The position numbers and the translations under genes were made by a program. Shown here in pieces: positions 23,501 through 33,887 of a stretch of DNA of 64,000 nt. The DNA is from Branchiostoma floridae. Lineage: Eukaryota > Chordata > Leptocardii > Amphioxiformes > Branchiostomatidae. The stretch lies in the NCBI RefSeq assembly GCF_000003815.2, contig NC_049988.1, forward strand, positions 18,402,518 through 18,466,517, read 5' to 3'. Every line of letters begins with the position of its first letter. Within the stretch, counting starts at the first letter, position 1. The notes beneath the pieces are model-generated. The model was not told where the DNA came from. It did no database searches and was given only the letters and a program-made list of their open reading frames with translations.

Positions 23501-26500
23501 CCCTAACATGCAGGTTTTGTGCCCTACATGGACGCTATGATTTTTCTTACAGGGAATACTCTATACAGGTTATAACCAGGTCCAACACACTGGGCATTTA
23601 TCTGTATACCAGTCTATATTCCCAGGAGTGGAATGGCTTAGTGGTTTGTCGAACAACAACTGTCTATGGCAGCCTTTTCCATCAAAATACATCAATCCCA
23701 AGAGCAGGGCTCTAGCCAGCGTCCGTTTTTCCGTCAATTGACGGAAATTTGCTGCATGTGACAGAAAATTTTTTAAACCAATCCGTCAACCTTGACGGAA
23801 AAAAATTCTTGGTGGAAGCTACAGGCGGCTTGGGGATGCTGTCCGCGGCCGTAAAAGCCAAACACTGTTTGTCTTGCTATTGTTATGATTGTTGACAATG
23901 TGTGTCGGCGCCCTTTCGCATACGATAATCTCATTAAAAACCCGTTTTTCAAGGTCTCAGTTCCATCTTTCTAACTTAATTTTTGCGGTTTTTCGCGACA
24001 ATGGGAATTGGCTGACGGAAAAAAATTTCGAGCTGGCTAGAGCCCTGCCCGAGAGTGTCCTTGATCCACCGTGTCTATGACTTAAGTGCCTGATTCCACA
24101 CCTGCACAGCATCAGCGCTGACCGCTCCATTCTCCCAGGCAGTTAGGATCTCCTGGATAGCAAACGGGATGTTGGTGCACACGTCCTGCCATCTCTGCAG
24201 GCTGAAACAGAAGAAATGAGGATTTTGCTTCACAGAGTTCAACTAAACCTTTTAGAGCTTTGAGCCAAACACAAACCATGACCTAGTAACCATGACCCTA
24301 ACTATCCCTTAGATCCAAAATCTAGAGTAATCCTGAGTGATCCAGAATCCCACCTTGTCTTGATCTCCTTGGTTGTTCCACAGTGTCATAATCTAAACAA
24401 TCTCAACAATAGACAACTAAACTTATTAGAGCCACCAGGTTTATGCCAAAGGGCGAAGGTGTGCTACGCCGAAGGGCAGTTATACCAGCTATATTGATAC
24501 AGATACAGAGCCACAAACAAACCACGAAACTATCCCTTAGATCCAAACACAGTGATCAATCCAGAAACCAGGATCCCACCTTGTCTTGATCTCCTGTCCA
24601 GAGTTGATCTGTGTGAGCAGACTCTCCACCCGGGCAGGGTCAGGGTGTGCCATGTTCTCCACGGGGCGGCACTTCTGGTCGATGGGCAGACTCTGCCCCA
24701 CCCACGTCTCGAAAAATGGTTCGTTCCCCGCACCGGCACTGGTGGTGCACACGATCTGTGGGGAAAGCATTTCATGGTTGAATTATAAAGACATTGAAGA
24801 TAGGAACCTGTGCATCAAAGATGGAGTAAATGACTGTGGATTCACTGTCAAAACAGAAATCCGCTTCTTGGGACAGAGAAAAACTTACAAATTCCGTACA
24901 AAAGATCTGAATTTCACAACAACATATTTTTGTAAGCTTGTTATGACAGATTTTACAATGAAAAATTTATGACATAGGCTTCAAAATTCCAATTGCATCA
25001 AAGTTTGCCTTTTCCTTTAACATGCTTCAACCATTAATCATGATTAGTGCCTTCCGTTACGGAGGTAAAAGGCAGTTCCAATACAATGCAATAGACACAG
25101 TGGATAACAACCCCAACCCTAGGGCCTCAAGAAGGCAATGGGACTATCTTTGACTTGAATTCATTCAGATCCACAATTAGCTTGACAACATAAAAGTACA
25201 TTGTAGCTACTCTTCCTGTGCTCCTTATCAACATAAAAGAGCAAAAACTTGGCACAAAGGAACACTATACAAACCATACAATGTATAAATTTGCATGTGA
25301 TAAGAGATAATATATAGACTAGCGTGAGAGGTAACGCTATGTGATTGGAAGGCTGGGCCCTAGCACCACATTCAGCACCAAGGACATACACTGAAATGAA
25401 CTCAATGCACAAGATTTGCTACTTTGTCTTTTCACACCACAATACAATAAGCATTGCTACATGTAGACTACAGCGGAGTTAAATCTGATTATGCCTTACC
25501 TCATTTAACTTTTTACATTACTACACGGTAAGTATTACTAGAAGCTGAGGATAAACTGTGCCTTACCTCAGTACCATACATGACACAGATGTACCCCAGC
25601 ATGAGAAAGGAGATGTCAAACAACACAGCTCGGCTCAGGGACACCTTACCTACGGGATACATGCTTCATGATTATACAATACATAACATGGGGATAGAAA
25701 CAATACAAATACATGTAAATAGGTTACAAGCATTAGAATTTTTTCTGAAAAACAAATGCATAAATTTTTAAACTTTCAAGATGGTTATATTTTTTTAGGA
25801 TTTCATAATACTGTAACCTCTGAACCACTTGTTCATGGCTCCACAAATATGTGTTTCTAATGTATTACTACCTTCTAACTGTACTATGGACATGTTTTAA
25901 CTGCAAATTCAAAATACTCCATTTCATACCACACAAGAAAGACTAAAAATGCAAGTGAAATTACAGTAGTTTCAAAGATAGAAGATGAATACTCACTTCC
26001 CTCTCCACTGGAATGCTTGGCAAATTCATTAAACCTAAAGAAGAAAACAAAAATATGAATTCATCAATTTCATGTACAAGCAGAATACATTCTTGGAACA
26101 GCACTTGCCAAGGCACAATTCTCTTAAAATTTTAGGCATAAAATATTTGTTCCGTAAGTTTCTACTCACTTAATCAGTCTGCTAGCGAACATATGCAGTT
26201 TTCCTGTAGTCGCTGCAGCTGCTGTGATCAACTCAAAACTCTTCCCAGACATCATGTGACCCAGCACACCCAGGATCATGTCCTGGTTCTTAGAGTAGTC
26301 TGCTTCCATGGTCTACAGGGAGACAAGTGTATGTTAAAAGTTAAAAACATGGTAAAACGTAAGACATGGGGTTTGTACAGCTCAACTTTTCTTAGAGTAG
26401 TCCGCTTCCATGGCCTACAGGGAGGAAAGATAAAGATGTCCCTTTTTGAGTCTGTAAGGGCAGTGTATACACTGAGTCTGGGGTATGGTATTGGAAGGCA

Positions 26501-29500
26501 GAACCCAACCCTCTCTTTCTACCGTCTTTTACCCCCCAACAGAAGTCAGGTAACCATTTTTACACCTGGGTGGAGTGAGGAAAGTTGTGAAGAGTGCATC
26601 ACCACGTCTAGCCAGGAATCAAACCTGTCAGCCACTTGCTCTCCACTCAACTCCACTTACTTAATAGGAAGGAATGGAAGCTTTCGGAATACAAGACAGC
26701 AGAATAAAAATGCCTCAGAGCAGTCGAGTAACATATGTGTACTGTCAGTGGCTGTCTTGACAGTACTGAAATGCTACTGGCAATTACTGACAAGCAGCTT
26801 AAAAAAAAGACAACTGATTTTGGTACCTTGATGATATTGGTGACCGTTGGCTCTGCCCTCAGTATGAGAGTGGGGTTGGGCTGGGAGGGGGGCGGGTCCT
26901 GTTTGGTCTTCAAGTTCTTCCTGTCAATGGCCCTGAAGGAAAGTTTAAAGTTAAAGTCCATCCTGTATATGACGGTTTATATTAGGGGTGGGTACCGGTA
27001 CAAAAAATTCAGGTCCAGGTCCGGTTCAGGTCCAGAGGATCAGGTCCAGGTTTGGACCTGAACCTGGACCTGATTCAGTATGTAAATGGACGATACTCAA
27101 AACAATGGTCCATTTCGCTACAAAGAGATGTCTTCCAAGTGTTTTAAAATCCTACATGGCTAACTGCCTCTGTACTATATTTGACTGTAAAACTTGGTAG
27201 AAATGACTATAGACTGTACTCTACTTTGCTCTTGTTACTTTCCTCAACCGGTAATCCCTGAAACATGTGAATGCCTGATCATATAATCTGTTTATTTTCC
27301 AATAGGTCCAACATACGGTCCACTGATTTTTTTCAGGTCCGGTTTTGTACCGGTACAGTGTACCGGTACCCACCCCTAGTGTATATGGATATGCCCATCT
27401 CAATTTCAGTAGCCCTGGACCACATAACAATTGTGCAATCACTACAGCAGAGGGCTAGTCCACTGGCAATAGACAGAGCACAAAGATGTACAAAGAAATT
27501 CTCACCTTTTGTCCAGGAGTTTTTTGGTCTGTGCATCCGCTATAAGGTCCTTCTTAGCACACTCCTGCAGTAGCTGCTGCATGATGTCACAACTACAGAT
27601 CAAACAAAGCATCGGCTTTAAAATTTGTGCATAATCAAAGTTTCAAGAATAAAAATCTGGCATGTTATCCAGTCATAGACCTGGCACGAGATCAGATGGA
27701 TAGCCCAAGACTGGAAGAAGTTCATCAGTGCCTTATACTCTATCAAAGGGAGTGAAGAGGATTGGGAAGGTAGGTATCCAGCCGTATTACAGCTCCAGAG
27801 TCTCTTCTGTCTTTTCTGCAAATCGAGAGAGACTCGGAAGCTATGATACCGCTGGATACCAGACTAGAAAAATCTTTACAATATAACCTTTCATAGAGCT
27901 ATTAGATTGCTAAGTTAGTTTTGACAAAACCTTTGTAATTTTACAGATAGCAAATAGAATATTTTGACATTGTAGACCATAACTTCACTAACTATCTGGT
28001 TTATTGTTTGTTGTTCCCCATCAAGTGAGAGTTAGATGTGCTTGGTTAAACATCATATGACAAAAAGCAATCCATGCATCTTACAAAAAGAATCACAAAA
28101 TATAGTCACTCACTTGTTCTTGACATCCGCCTTGTCAATCAGAGGCTGCAGTCTTAAGAGAAGTTCGAACCCTTGGTAAATTTCTTCTCTACCATCCTGT
28201 GGTGTAAAGAACACATAAAAGCATTCTCATGACTGCCACCTAGAGAACTATATAAGAACTGCAGATAGGCAAACTACCTGGCTTGCAGGAATACTAAACA
28301 TACAATTTGTAAGTAAGCTGACCCAAGATTCACGTTAAATTATACATTGCATATGAAAGTTGTGTGGATGTATGTCAAAGTTCAAATTACAAATTTCAAG
28401 TTTAAGCACTTTCCTTACTTTTCCTTCTTGGGTGAAAGTTTTCAACCTTTGGAAGATCTGAGGAATCTGGAAAAACAGAAGAAAATACCAAAGATAAATC
28501 AACAGCGAACAAAACAGGTGCTTCAAACACATCATAATAGCATACAATTAATGGGGTGGTTATGAGTTTGAAGTGAAGAGGTCAGAAAGAAAGCCACAAA
28601 CATAAACATGCATTTACAGTATTTTGGTCAAGCTGATTTGATACTTTTGCTGTTGTTATGTACAGTAATGTTAACTTTCTTCAGCTAATCTGATCCTGAC
28701 GAGATGTCTTGCTCATACCTTAAGGAATGTAAAAGCCGTCCACTTGAGTTCATCGTTGGTCTCTGCTGAGTCGATGAGCCCCATCAGACATGACTGGCAC
28801 ACCTGCGCGTACAGACGGGGGCGGGGGATGTTCTGGAATACAGGAAATGTTCATATAGACTAAGTCTTGTAAACATTTCCCTCTTTCAACAATTTTAACC
28901 TCTTAAACACCACTTCAAGTTCAGTTGCTTGGAGCTTTCAAGACTGCCTCTTTGTCACCAAGAATGTCTATTACATGGCTGGTGTTATTTGTATTGTATA
29001 GGCTTGAGGTAGGGCTGATAATTTATAAAAATGCATTCTGAACCCAGTAACTAACCAAACATTGTAGGATCCAAAGAATTTCATACAGAGGTTTTCAGCA
29101 AGCAAAAGTTTGACTGAGTTAGTGAGAGAATTTCTGACTAGGTTGCAAAAGAAAGCACAAGTAAAATAGTGAGCTTAAACAGACCAAGACCAAGACATAA
29201 AGCAAAACCTTAGGCACATGGAACTGCAAGTAATGTTTGGATTGAGAGACCAACAATATAGAAATATTATAAAGATTAACTCGATACTCACATTTAATCT
29301 CTCTATCAGGAGCAACAACTCCACAAACAGCTGTGTATCGCTGGTGGTGTTGAGGGTCGCCTCGATGAACGAGAGGACAGCGATGCTAGAGTTGAGAGCT
29401 CCGTGTCCATGAGCCTGTCCCGGTGGTGACAGCGCCTTGCCGTGCGGCAGCTGTTGTAACTGGTAAAAAGCCTGGTTTGGACGAGAGTTAGAAAGACAAT

Positions 29501-32500
29501 ATGTGAATCTATGTCATAGATGGGAAGTCATAATGTTTGATAAGTGTTCCAGACCAGGTAATAATTAAGGGTTAATGACCCACCTAGAGGTGTATAAGGT
29601 GTCATAATGCCTGGCCTTCTGCTATAATATAACCACTGAATGACACCATATACACCATGGAACAGCTGGGTTAAAGTAGTAGTGGTAGTAGTAGTCATCT
29701 TATCTACATAATTTGGGCTAAGACTTATTGGACTCAAACCTTGTTCAGTCACCAATGCTAAACCATCTGACTGTTTACAGAGTCCTTCTAGTTGCTTGAG
29801 TAAGTTTTATTTTGCATACCTGCTGTAGACTGTTGGCCGTGTCTCGCACGATCAGGCCAGACTGGGCCAGGTTCTGGACGGAGTCCTGCAGGGTCGTCTG
29901 CAGCTGCTCCACCTTGCCCCAACCAGCTGTCAATCAAACACAGGTAGGGATGCAAATCATGTGAATTTTACCAAATAAGGGAAATGTTAGTCATGTGACC
30001 ATATAAAGTAAATTTAAACTGGCATTACCATATTAGGCAAATCTGAGCTGACATAATCATTTTACGCAAATGTGAACTGCCCCACACATCACTATAGACA
30101 GCATTCTCCATCATGTTAGAGGACTACAAGACAATGGCCATATCACTATCAGCCAGGTTGTCAATAGTACAGGTTTCACTGTGTTCTAAAAATTTTGAGG
30201 CAAAAAAGAGTCATAAGATACATGTAGCACACTAACAATCTTAAAACTGCCTTTTTTGATGATGTGCACTTTTAACCCTGACCTGCTTCCTCCATCTTGC
30301 CCACATACAGCAGAGCCCGGGTCTGTTCGTTCCCCAACAGTTTCCCCACACAAGAGTCCCCACACATGAGTCCCCACACATGAGTCCCCACACATGAGTC
30401 CCCATACTTGAGTCCCCATACATGATTTTTAACCCCGACCTGTTTCCTCCATCTTGCCCACATACAGCAGAGCCCGAGTCTGTCCGTTCCCCAACAGTTT
30501 CCCCAGAACCTCTCCCGTCACTCGCAGGATGTCTGCATACTCTGTAGACTCCTTCAGCTGGGAAAACACATCACACTATGACTTTTCTACAGTGAAACCC
30601 AGGCGCCACTCTATCACTTGAACCTTGAACCTTGAACACGGACATTAGGGATGTCATCACAGGTTGCAATGGATCCTTCTTATGTGGCGATCAGACGTCT
30701 GCTTGAAGGAGTTACTTCCAACAACCTAAGCTGCATCTATCACTACTTCCATGGCAAATGCTCCATGAACTTCACTCTCTCATGCCTCCACAACGAACTT
30801 TCTCTGCTTTTAATGGTAAAATAAGGTAACATTTGAAGTATGACAAACCAGTGTTGTAGCCAGCACCCGTCCCTCCGTCCTTTGATGGAAATTTGCAGCT
30901 GGGGACGGAAAAAAAATTTGCCCATTCCATCCTCTGTGAGCAAAATTTAACCCTCAAAATGCAGGAAATAGCGTTTCAGAGGGTCTAAATTTTAAAAGCT
31001 TCCTTTGGAGCATGCCTCCAGACCCACTAGGAACGCTGTGCCAAAGCCATTCAAAATTGAGGGGACGGAAAATGATTTCTGGCTGGCTACAACCCTGTGA
31101 CAAACAATACAATAATGCTTTAGGTAAAATAACTCACAAGAGATGAAGTGGAAACTGCCACAGAAAATCAAACTTAGATATAAGTATATTTTAGTTTTAA
31201 AGATATAAAAAGAGCAGAAGAACATGATTTTTTGTTTACCTTCTCCACAGCCTGGCTCACACATCTCAGTAACCACAGCACAGTCAGGACTAAGGACTTA
31301 CACAGGAGCAGGCAGGAGTCAGGGGTGCCCAGGCAGCTGGAACAAACACAGAATAAAGGTTTTTTTTCCAGTTAGATGCACAAATAGGTGGGACCGTGTG
31401 GCGCAATCGGCAGCACATTTGACTCAGGTCCAGAAGGTCCTGAGTTCAAACCCCGCCGTGTCACCGATCTTGTGCCCTTGGGAAAGGCACTTTACACGAC
31501 TTTCCTATATAGGCTACAAAAGTCTTCAGCAAATTGAAGTTGGTAGCCTCAAAAACAAAAAAAAGAAAGAAATGTACTCGTATTGAATTGTTCTGCCAGT
31601 TCATTCTAGTGATACTGAAGAAGAGAGATAGATGATCATGTCCATCAAAACTTCTAGGAGTAATTCTTTGTTTTTTATTCAGTTATAGAGATTGAGTTGT
31701 ATTTGAATACTGTATTGTTTGCTTGGAATTCTAAACTTCATAAATGTAATATGAAAGGTTTAATCAATTCGTTTGTATGGAGAAAAAGACTATAACTGCT
31801 GTACCCACCTAACATGAGCTGCATAACAGTTGAGAAGGTCCAACAAGGTTCTGGTACAGAGAGGTCTGGTCACATCCTCATACTGCACGGGAAAACATGT
31901 CTGGTTATCTTGTGCACAAATTTTCTCTACCCATCTCTTACTCTTAGACTATGACTGGCATTTAGAGAGTCAAAAAGAAAAGATCGTAAGACGGATTGTA
32001 GGGATTTGCTGAGTGTAGATGTACTCAACCATGCACGTCAAACCAATCAACACTATAACTGTTCAGAAGTTTGTCTCTATGTTTTAATTCAAAGTATAAG
32101 TCTGATCCTTAATAGACAATTTTTAGGAACTACAGTAACACACATGTACATATATGTAGTACAAATTGTACAGTACAATCATCAAATATTTACACACTAT
32201 TACTCACTCACTATTACCATAACATTAGAATCTGTCCTACTATTCTACATCAAGATCATTTCAAACTAATTGATAGACTGAAAGTGTTACCTTGGTGAGA
32301 GCGTTGAGGAATGCCCCGTATGAGACGACCTGAGAGCTGAGGGCGTGCCTGAGGTAGGAGAGCACCAGGGTGTTCGGGGTGGGGCCGACAAACGCCTGCT
32401 GCAGGATGCACTCTGGGGGAAACAAACAGTACAATATTGACTGTTGTTGTTTTTGTACAATTTGAGCTATTTTCCAACACAAAAGAAATGAAATGAATTT

Positions 32501-33562
32501 CTTTCTTTTCTTCTTTTAGTGCCCACAATCATTATGGTGATCATTACGGCACAGTCTATATTTAATGTCCTATCTGAGGGACGGCCCTAGCCGACGCTAG
32601 GTACTCATTTTCGCCTGAGTCAAGTGAGGAAAGTCGTATAAAGTGCCTTTCCCAAGGGCACAAGATCGGTGGCACAGCGGGATTGGAACTCAGGACCTCT
32701 TGGGCCTGAGTCCAATGCGCTGCCAATTACGCCACGATATCTCACATTTTTAGTCGATGACACAGACCTTCATCACATGCCTGATTCACTGCACTGACTG
32801 GATATGATTTTGGAAATGATCAGATGTTTCAAATTATACTAGTACCCTAAGCGCAACAGCTCCAAAATCCCTGATGCCTCACCTGCGAGTTGATACTGGT
32901 CCATGGACCCACCAGGAAAAGCTTGCTTTAGGTTGACACTCCATTGCAGCTCCGTCCACCTTTAATGTCAAATTGATGTCGGATCATAAAATCATACTAA
33001 TATTGCATATTAGTGTAGAGTATTGTTATGTGAAAAACATGAGATACTAGATATTTGAAGCATAACAAGTTCAAAAACAAACATTTAACAAGCGTAAGTG
33101 TGTAATTCTACTTGTATATGTTATTAATTTTTTCATCTCTACAGAGACGAGAAAGGACAAAAAAATTAATTTGTGGCTTTATGTGTGTGTGTGTTGTGAT
33201 ATTCAAACAAAGCCACAAATTATAATTTTTCTTCTCGTCCTTCTACACACTGTTTCAGTAACCCAAGTTTCTTAACAATTTGTATCTCTTCCGTTTAATA
33301 TCTGTACCGACCACTTGTTACTAACACCATAATATTATACAACTGCAAATCACTGTTGTAACTGCAACTATAGGGGATCAGCATTTGTATCAAAGAAGAA
33401 GCTGACAAGACGCAGAAGCGACAACACAAGAGACAAAGATAAAAACAACCACCACCTTTCCCGCCACGCCCGCAGCAGGAAGCTCTTGATGCTCGCCCTT
33501 CCGTTCATGCTGATGCTCCTCGCCGGCCCTTGCCTCGTCCCGGGATCCCCAGCGCGGTTCAT
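11599..33562 (-). CDS. MED24: Mediator complex subunit 24 (MED24), 26 exons, complete
   Basis: Encodes a tail-module subunit of Mediator, the nuclear coactivator linking transcription factors to RNA polymerase II. Exons in order: 33562-33456, 32959-32883, 32412-32291, 31882-31809, 31336-31240, 30557-30440, 29926-29820, 29471-29292, 28832-28719, 28466-28419, 28196-28114, 27592-27506, 26932-26827, 26312-26170, 26034-25997, 25649-25567, 24755-24580, 24201-24102, 23325-23150, 22536-22409, 21128-20973, 20577-20333, 19984-19873, 18039-17947, 12655-12510 and 11727-11599. They sum to 1014 codons plus stop. Family blocks seen include LRAWRERW near the N-terminus, DELKWTAFTFLK, PTLILRAEPTVTNI, FFETWVGQSLP, LTAWENGAVS and LQFMPFSM. 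Length is close to human MED24 (~989 aa). The inner Met at 33508 aligns better with the vertebrate N-terminus and would give 996 residues. Exon 20 uses the outer of two possible donors, because only that one fits the phase of exon 21. Identity is strong. Confidence 0.95.
11882..12039. repeat. (GAGT)n microsatellite, ~158 bp
   Basis: An uninterrupted GAGT/AGTG tetranucleotide run of about 39 units in the last intron of MED24, starting ~155 bp upstream of the terminal exon's acceptor. Confidence 0.95.
12256..12474 (-). mobile_element. Inverted-repeat-bounded retroelement fragment
   Basis: The ends are inverted repeats of ~45 bp ('aatgtaacagttttttt' and 'aagaatattgtcccacac' on both, as complements). 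The - strand interior, about 12430-12294, encodes a fragment with the motifs RCTRWIKEAVWIRK and VMNRDEWGYRLSHVWDN. I recall this pattern from retroelement-encoded (Penelope-type) proteins in aquatic animals; the family is uncertain. It lies in the last MED24 intron, 35 bp from the exon 25 donor. Confidence 0.55.
12870..13094. repeat. Dispersed repeat interrupted by a transposon
   Basis: Resembles 19235-19420: both carry 'gagatggttagattttgggt', 'gggcccctta/gccgcctagcagcttg' and 'gggcattttt'. This copy is interrupted after 'tttctttaa' by the 3.9 kb element, and its sequence resumes at 17014. Confidence 0.65.
13095..17013. mobile_element. 3.9-kb DNA transposon with ~750-bp inverted repeats and TTAA target duplication
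   Basis: Both ends begin GAGTCATTGCATGAGAAAAC reading inward and are flanked by TTAA (13091-13094 and 17014-17017). The inverted repeats run from 13095 to about 13845 and from about 16266 to 17013 with only scattered differences. The right repeat is followed inward by a diverged extra copy of a subterminal segment (about 16135-16265 resembles 16310-16445). TTAA duplication fits Kolobok or piggyBac-type elements; length and long TIRs lean to Kolobok, unproven. The central 2.4 kb carries a decayed + strand ORF. It sits in MED24 intron 24. Confidence 0.85.
14493..15400 (+). pseudogene. Decayed ORF of the TTAA transposon
   Basis: Two overlapping frames, 14493-14897 and 14854-15351. The first has NNFLFETGDYIRVWEAFGVG and then CARMCSVNKLEDHIDIGEH, the latter like a C2H2-type finger tail. 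The second has GWAIRTVKGGQGMSDKMKTY. At about 15110 the frame shifts: the neighbouring frame continues with GQKADAVQVAREMQ and DGKRLFQPSEWHTVKQIT, followed by SYFAALS, which matches the pattern of uncharacterised transposon-associated proteins in many invertebrates (G-x-KAD ... VA..M ... dG.RlF ... EW ... QI.SYF). The ORF is therefore broken by at least two frame changes and lacks a clear catalytic region. The function of this family is unknown to me. Confidence 0.55.
18130..19870. other. MED24 intron 23 region: tRNA-like/SINE fragments and a dispersed repeat
   Basis: 18170-18260, 18360-18480 and 18600-18700 contain B-box-like 'ttcgatcccgggtggcag' and 'gattagaacccgcc' segments resembling tRNA-derived SINE heads in both orientations. 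19235-19420 is the uninterrupted relative of 12870-13094. No coding sequence seen between the exons at 18039 and 19873. Confidence 0.5.
21357..22408 (-). repeat. Amplified copies of the 3' end and donor of MED24 exon 20
   Basis: Eight further copies of the exon 20 tail and donor lie downstream of the real exon, in intron 20. On + the core is 'cctggaggacttgtctcacc' (starts near 21550, 21660, 21796, 21931, 22031, 22140, 22240 and 22389; the genuine exon copy is at 22469). Units also contain 'cctgcctgccagtgtcagcc'. Each unit read on - offers one or more ACAG-GTGAGA-type 5' splice sites. A ~210-bp higher-order duplication is visible (21950-22060 versus 22160-22270). Confidence 0.85.
23705..24047. 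mobile_element. hAT-like MITE (CAGGGCTCTAGCCAGC termini)
   Basis: Inverted termini CAGGGCTCTAGCCAGC and the complement of the same. The flanks are CCCAAGAG (23697-23704) and CCCGAGAG (24048-24055), an 8-bp target duplication with one change. The interior has 'ccgtcaattgacggaaattt'. The CAGGG end and 8-bp duplication fit hAT. Confidence 0.75.
24297..24378 (-). pseudogene. Partial copy of MED24 exon 17 3' end and donor
   Basis: Repeats 24528-24600: 'actatcccttagatccaaa', then 'gatccagaa', then 'tcccaccttgtcttgatctc'. On - this is the last ~15 coding nt of exon 17, its donor and ~60 nt of intron, lying downstream of the real exon. It has no acceptor of its own. Confidence 0.75.
26388..26425 (-). 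pseudogene. Partial copy of MED24 exon 14 acceptor and start
   Basis: The ~37 nt across the exon 14 acceptor (26287-26323, + text 'ttcttagagtagtctgcttc' to 'acagggag') recur here with two changes, upstream of the real exon. This gives a second CCTGTAG acceptor about 100 nt from the genuine one. Confidence 0.75.
26983..27378. mobile_element. hAT-like MITE (TAGGGGTGGGTACCGGTACA termini)
   Basis: Perfect inverted ends TAGGGGTGGGTACCGGTAC with 'caggtcc' repeats just inside. The flanks GTTTATAT (26975-26982) and GTGTATAT (27379-27386) are an 8-bp duplication with one change. It lies in MED24 intron 12. A truncated end of the same family is at about 6650-6715. Confidence 0.75.
27771..27866. mobile_element. 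Hairpin MITE, 'GGTATCCAG' family, copy 3
   Basis: Arms 'ggtatccagccgtattacag' and the near-complement ending 'ctggataccagacta'. Centre 'cttctgtcttttctgcaaat'. In MED24 intron 11. Confidence 0.75.
30283..30425 (-). pseudogene. Partial copy of MED24 exon 6 plus a 14-bp minisatellite
   Basis: 30283-30350 repeats, with two or three changes, the last ~67 nt of exon 6 (30440-30507), including its donor and the LLYVGKMEE codons. Between the two lie about five copies of a 14-bp unit 'catgagtccccaca' (30351-30425). The copy has no acceptor. Its donor would extend exon 6 in an unspliced read-through form only. Confidence 0.85.
30849..31097. mobile_element. hAT-like MITE with perfect 8-bp target duplication
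   Basis: Termini CAGTGTTGTAGCCAGC and the complement of CAGGGTTGTAGCCAGC. TGACAAAC flanks both sides exactly (30841-30848 and 31098-31105). The interior shares 'gacggaaa' and 'gtccgtc'-type text with the element at 23705-24047, so the two belong to one family. Confidence 0.85.
31389..31555 (+). mobile_element. tRNA-derived SINE
   Basis: A-box-like 'gtggcgcaatcgg' and B-box-like 'gagttcaaacc' spaced as in a tRNA gene, followed by the family core 'gtgcccttgggaaaggcact' and an A-rich tail near 31548. No intact tRNA fold or anticodon arm is evident, so it is not called a tRNA. In MED24 intron 4. Confidence 0.8.
32576..32745 (-). mobile_element. tRNA-derived SINE, reverse orientation
   Basis: On the - strand it reads 'cgtggcgtaattggcagcgc', then 'gagttccaatcc' (B-box), then 'gtgcccttgggaaaggcact', the same family as 31389-31555. 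In MED24 intron 2. Confidence 0.8.
33143..33243. repeat. Hairpin in MED24 intron 1
   Basis: The arms 'gacgagaaaggac' and 'aatttgtggcttt' have complementary partners 'aaagccacaaatt' and 'cttctcgtcctt' around a TG-rich loop. It is probably a small fold-back MITE. Confidence 0.6.
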
Positions 33563-33887
33563 GGCGCATAAAATTTACAAAAATCCAACAATATCTTTAG
33601 TAAAACCCGCTCATTTGTATGGGCGCCGCCATTTTGAATCGGCAAGCAGCCCTGAAATGTAAGCCGCAATTTGATTAGTCAATTTCTAAAAGCTTGCCCT
33701 TGCTTGTCCAATCATAATGAGCGTATCGAAAGCGACTGAAAACGAAGAGGATGATGGGATTGTTTCATTATTCCAGCCAGCTGATTGGTTAGTTCAGCTC
33801 AGACTCAGGACAGGACTCAGGAGGAGGATGTGAGAAAGGGAGGAGAAGAAAGAGCTCAAGAAAGGAGGAATAATCACGTCTGTAGCC
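33563..33887. promoter_or_regulatory. Putative bidirectional promoter between MED24 and the ASDURF-like gene
   Basis: Only 325 bp separate the two divergent start codons. It contains a YY1-like GCCGCCATTTTGAAT near 33625, a CCAAT motif ('tgtccaatcat', near 33706) and an inverted one ('tgattggttag', near 33780). No TATA box is obvious. Assignment is by position and motif. Confidence 0.5.

Noticed and set aside
31389-31465. tRNA gene
   Set aside because: A- and B-box-like motifs are present, but the cloverleaf is not closed and the sequence continues into the SINE core seen at several other places; called a tRNA-derived SINE.
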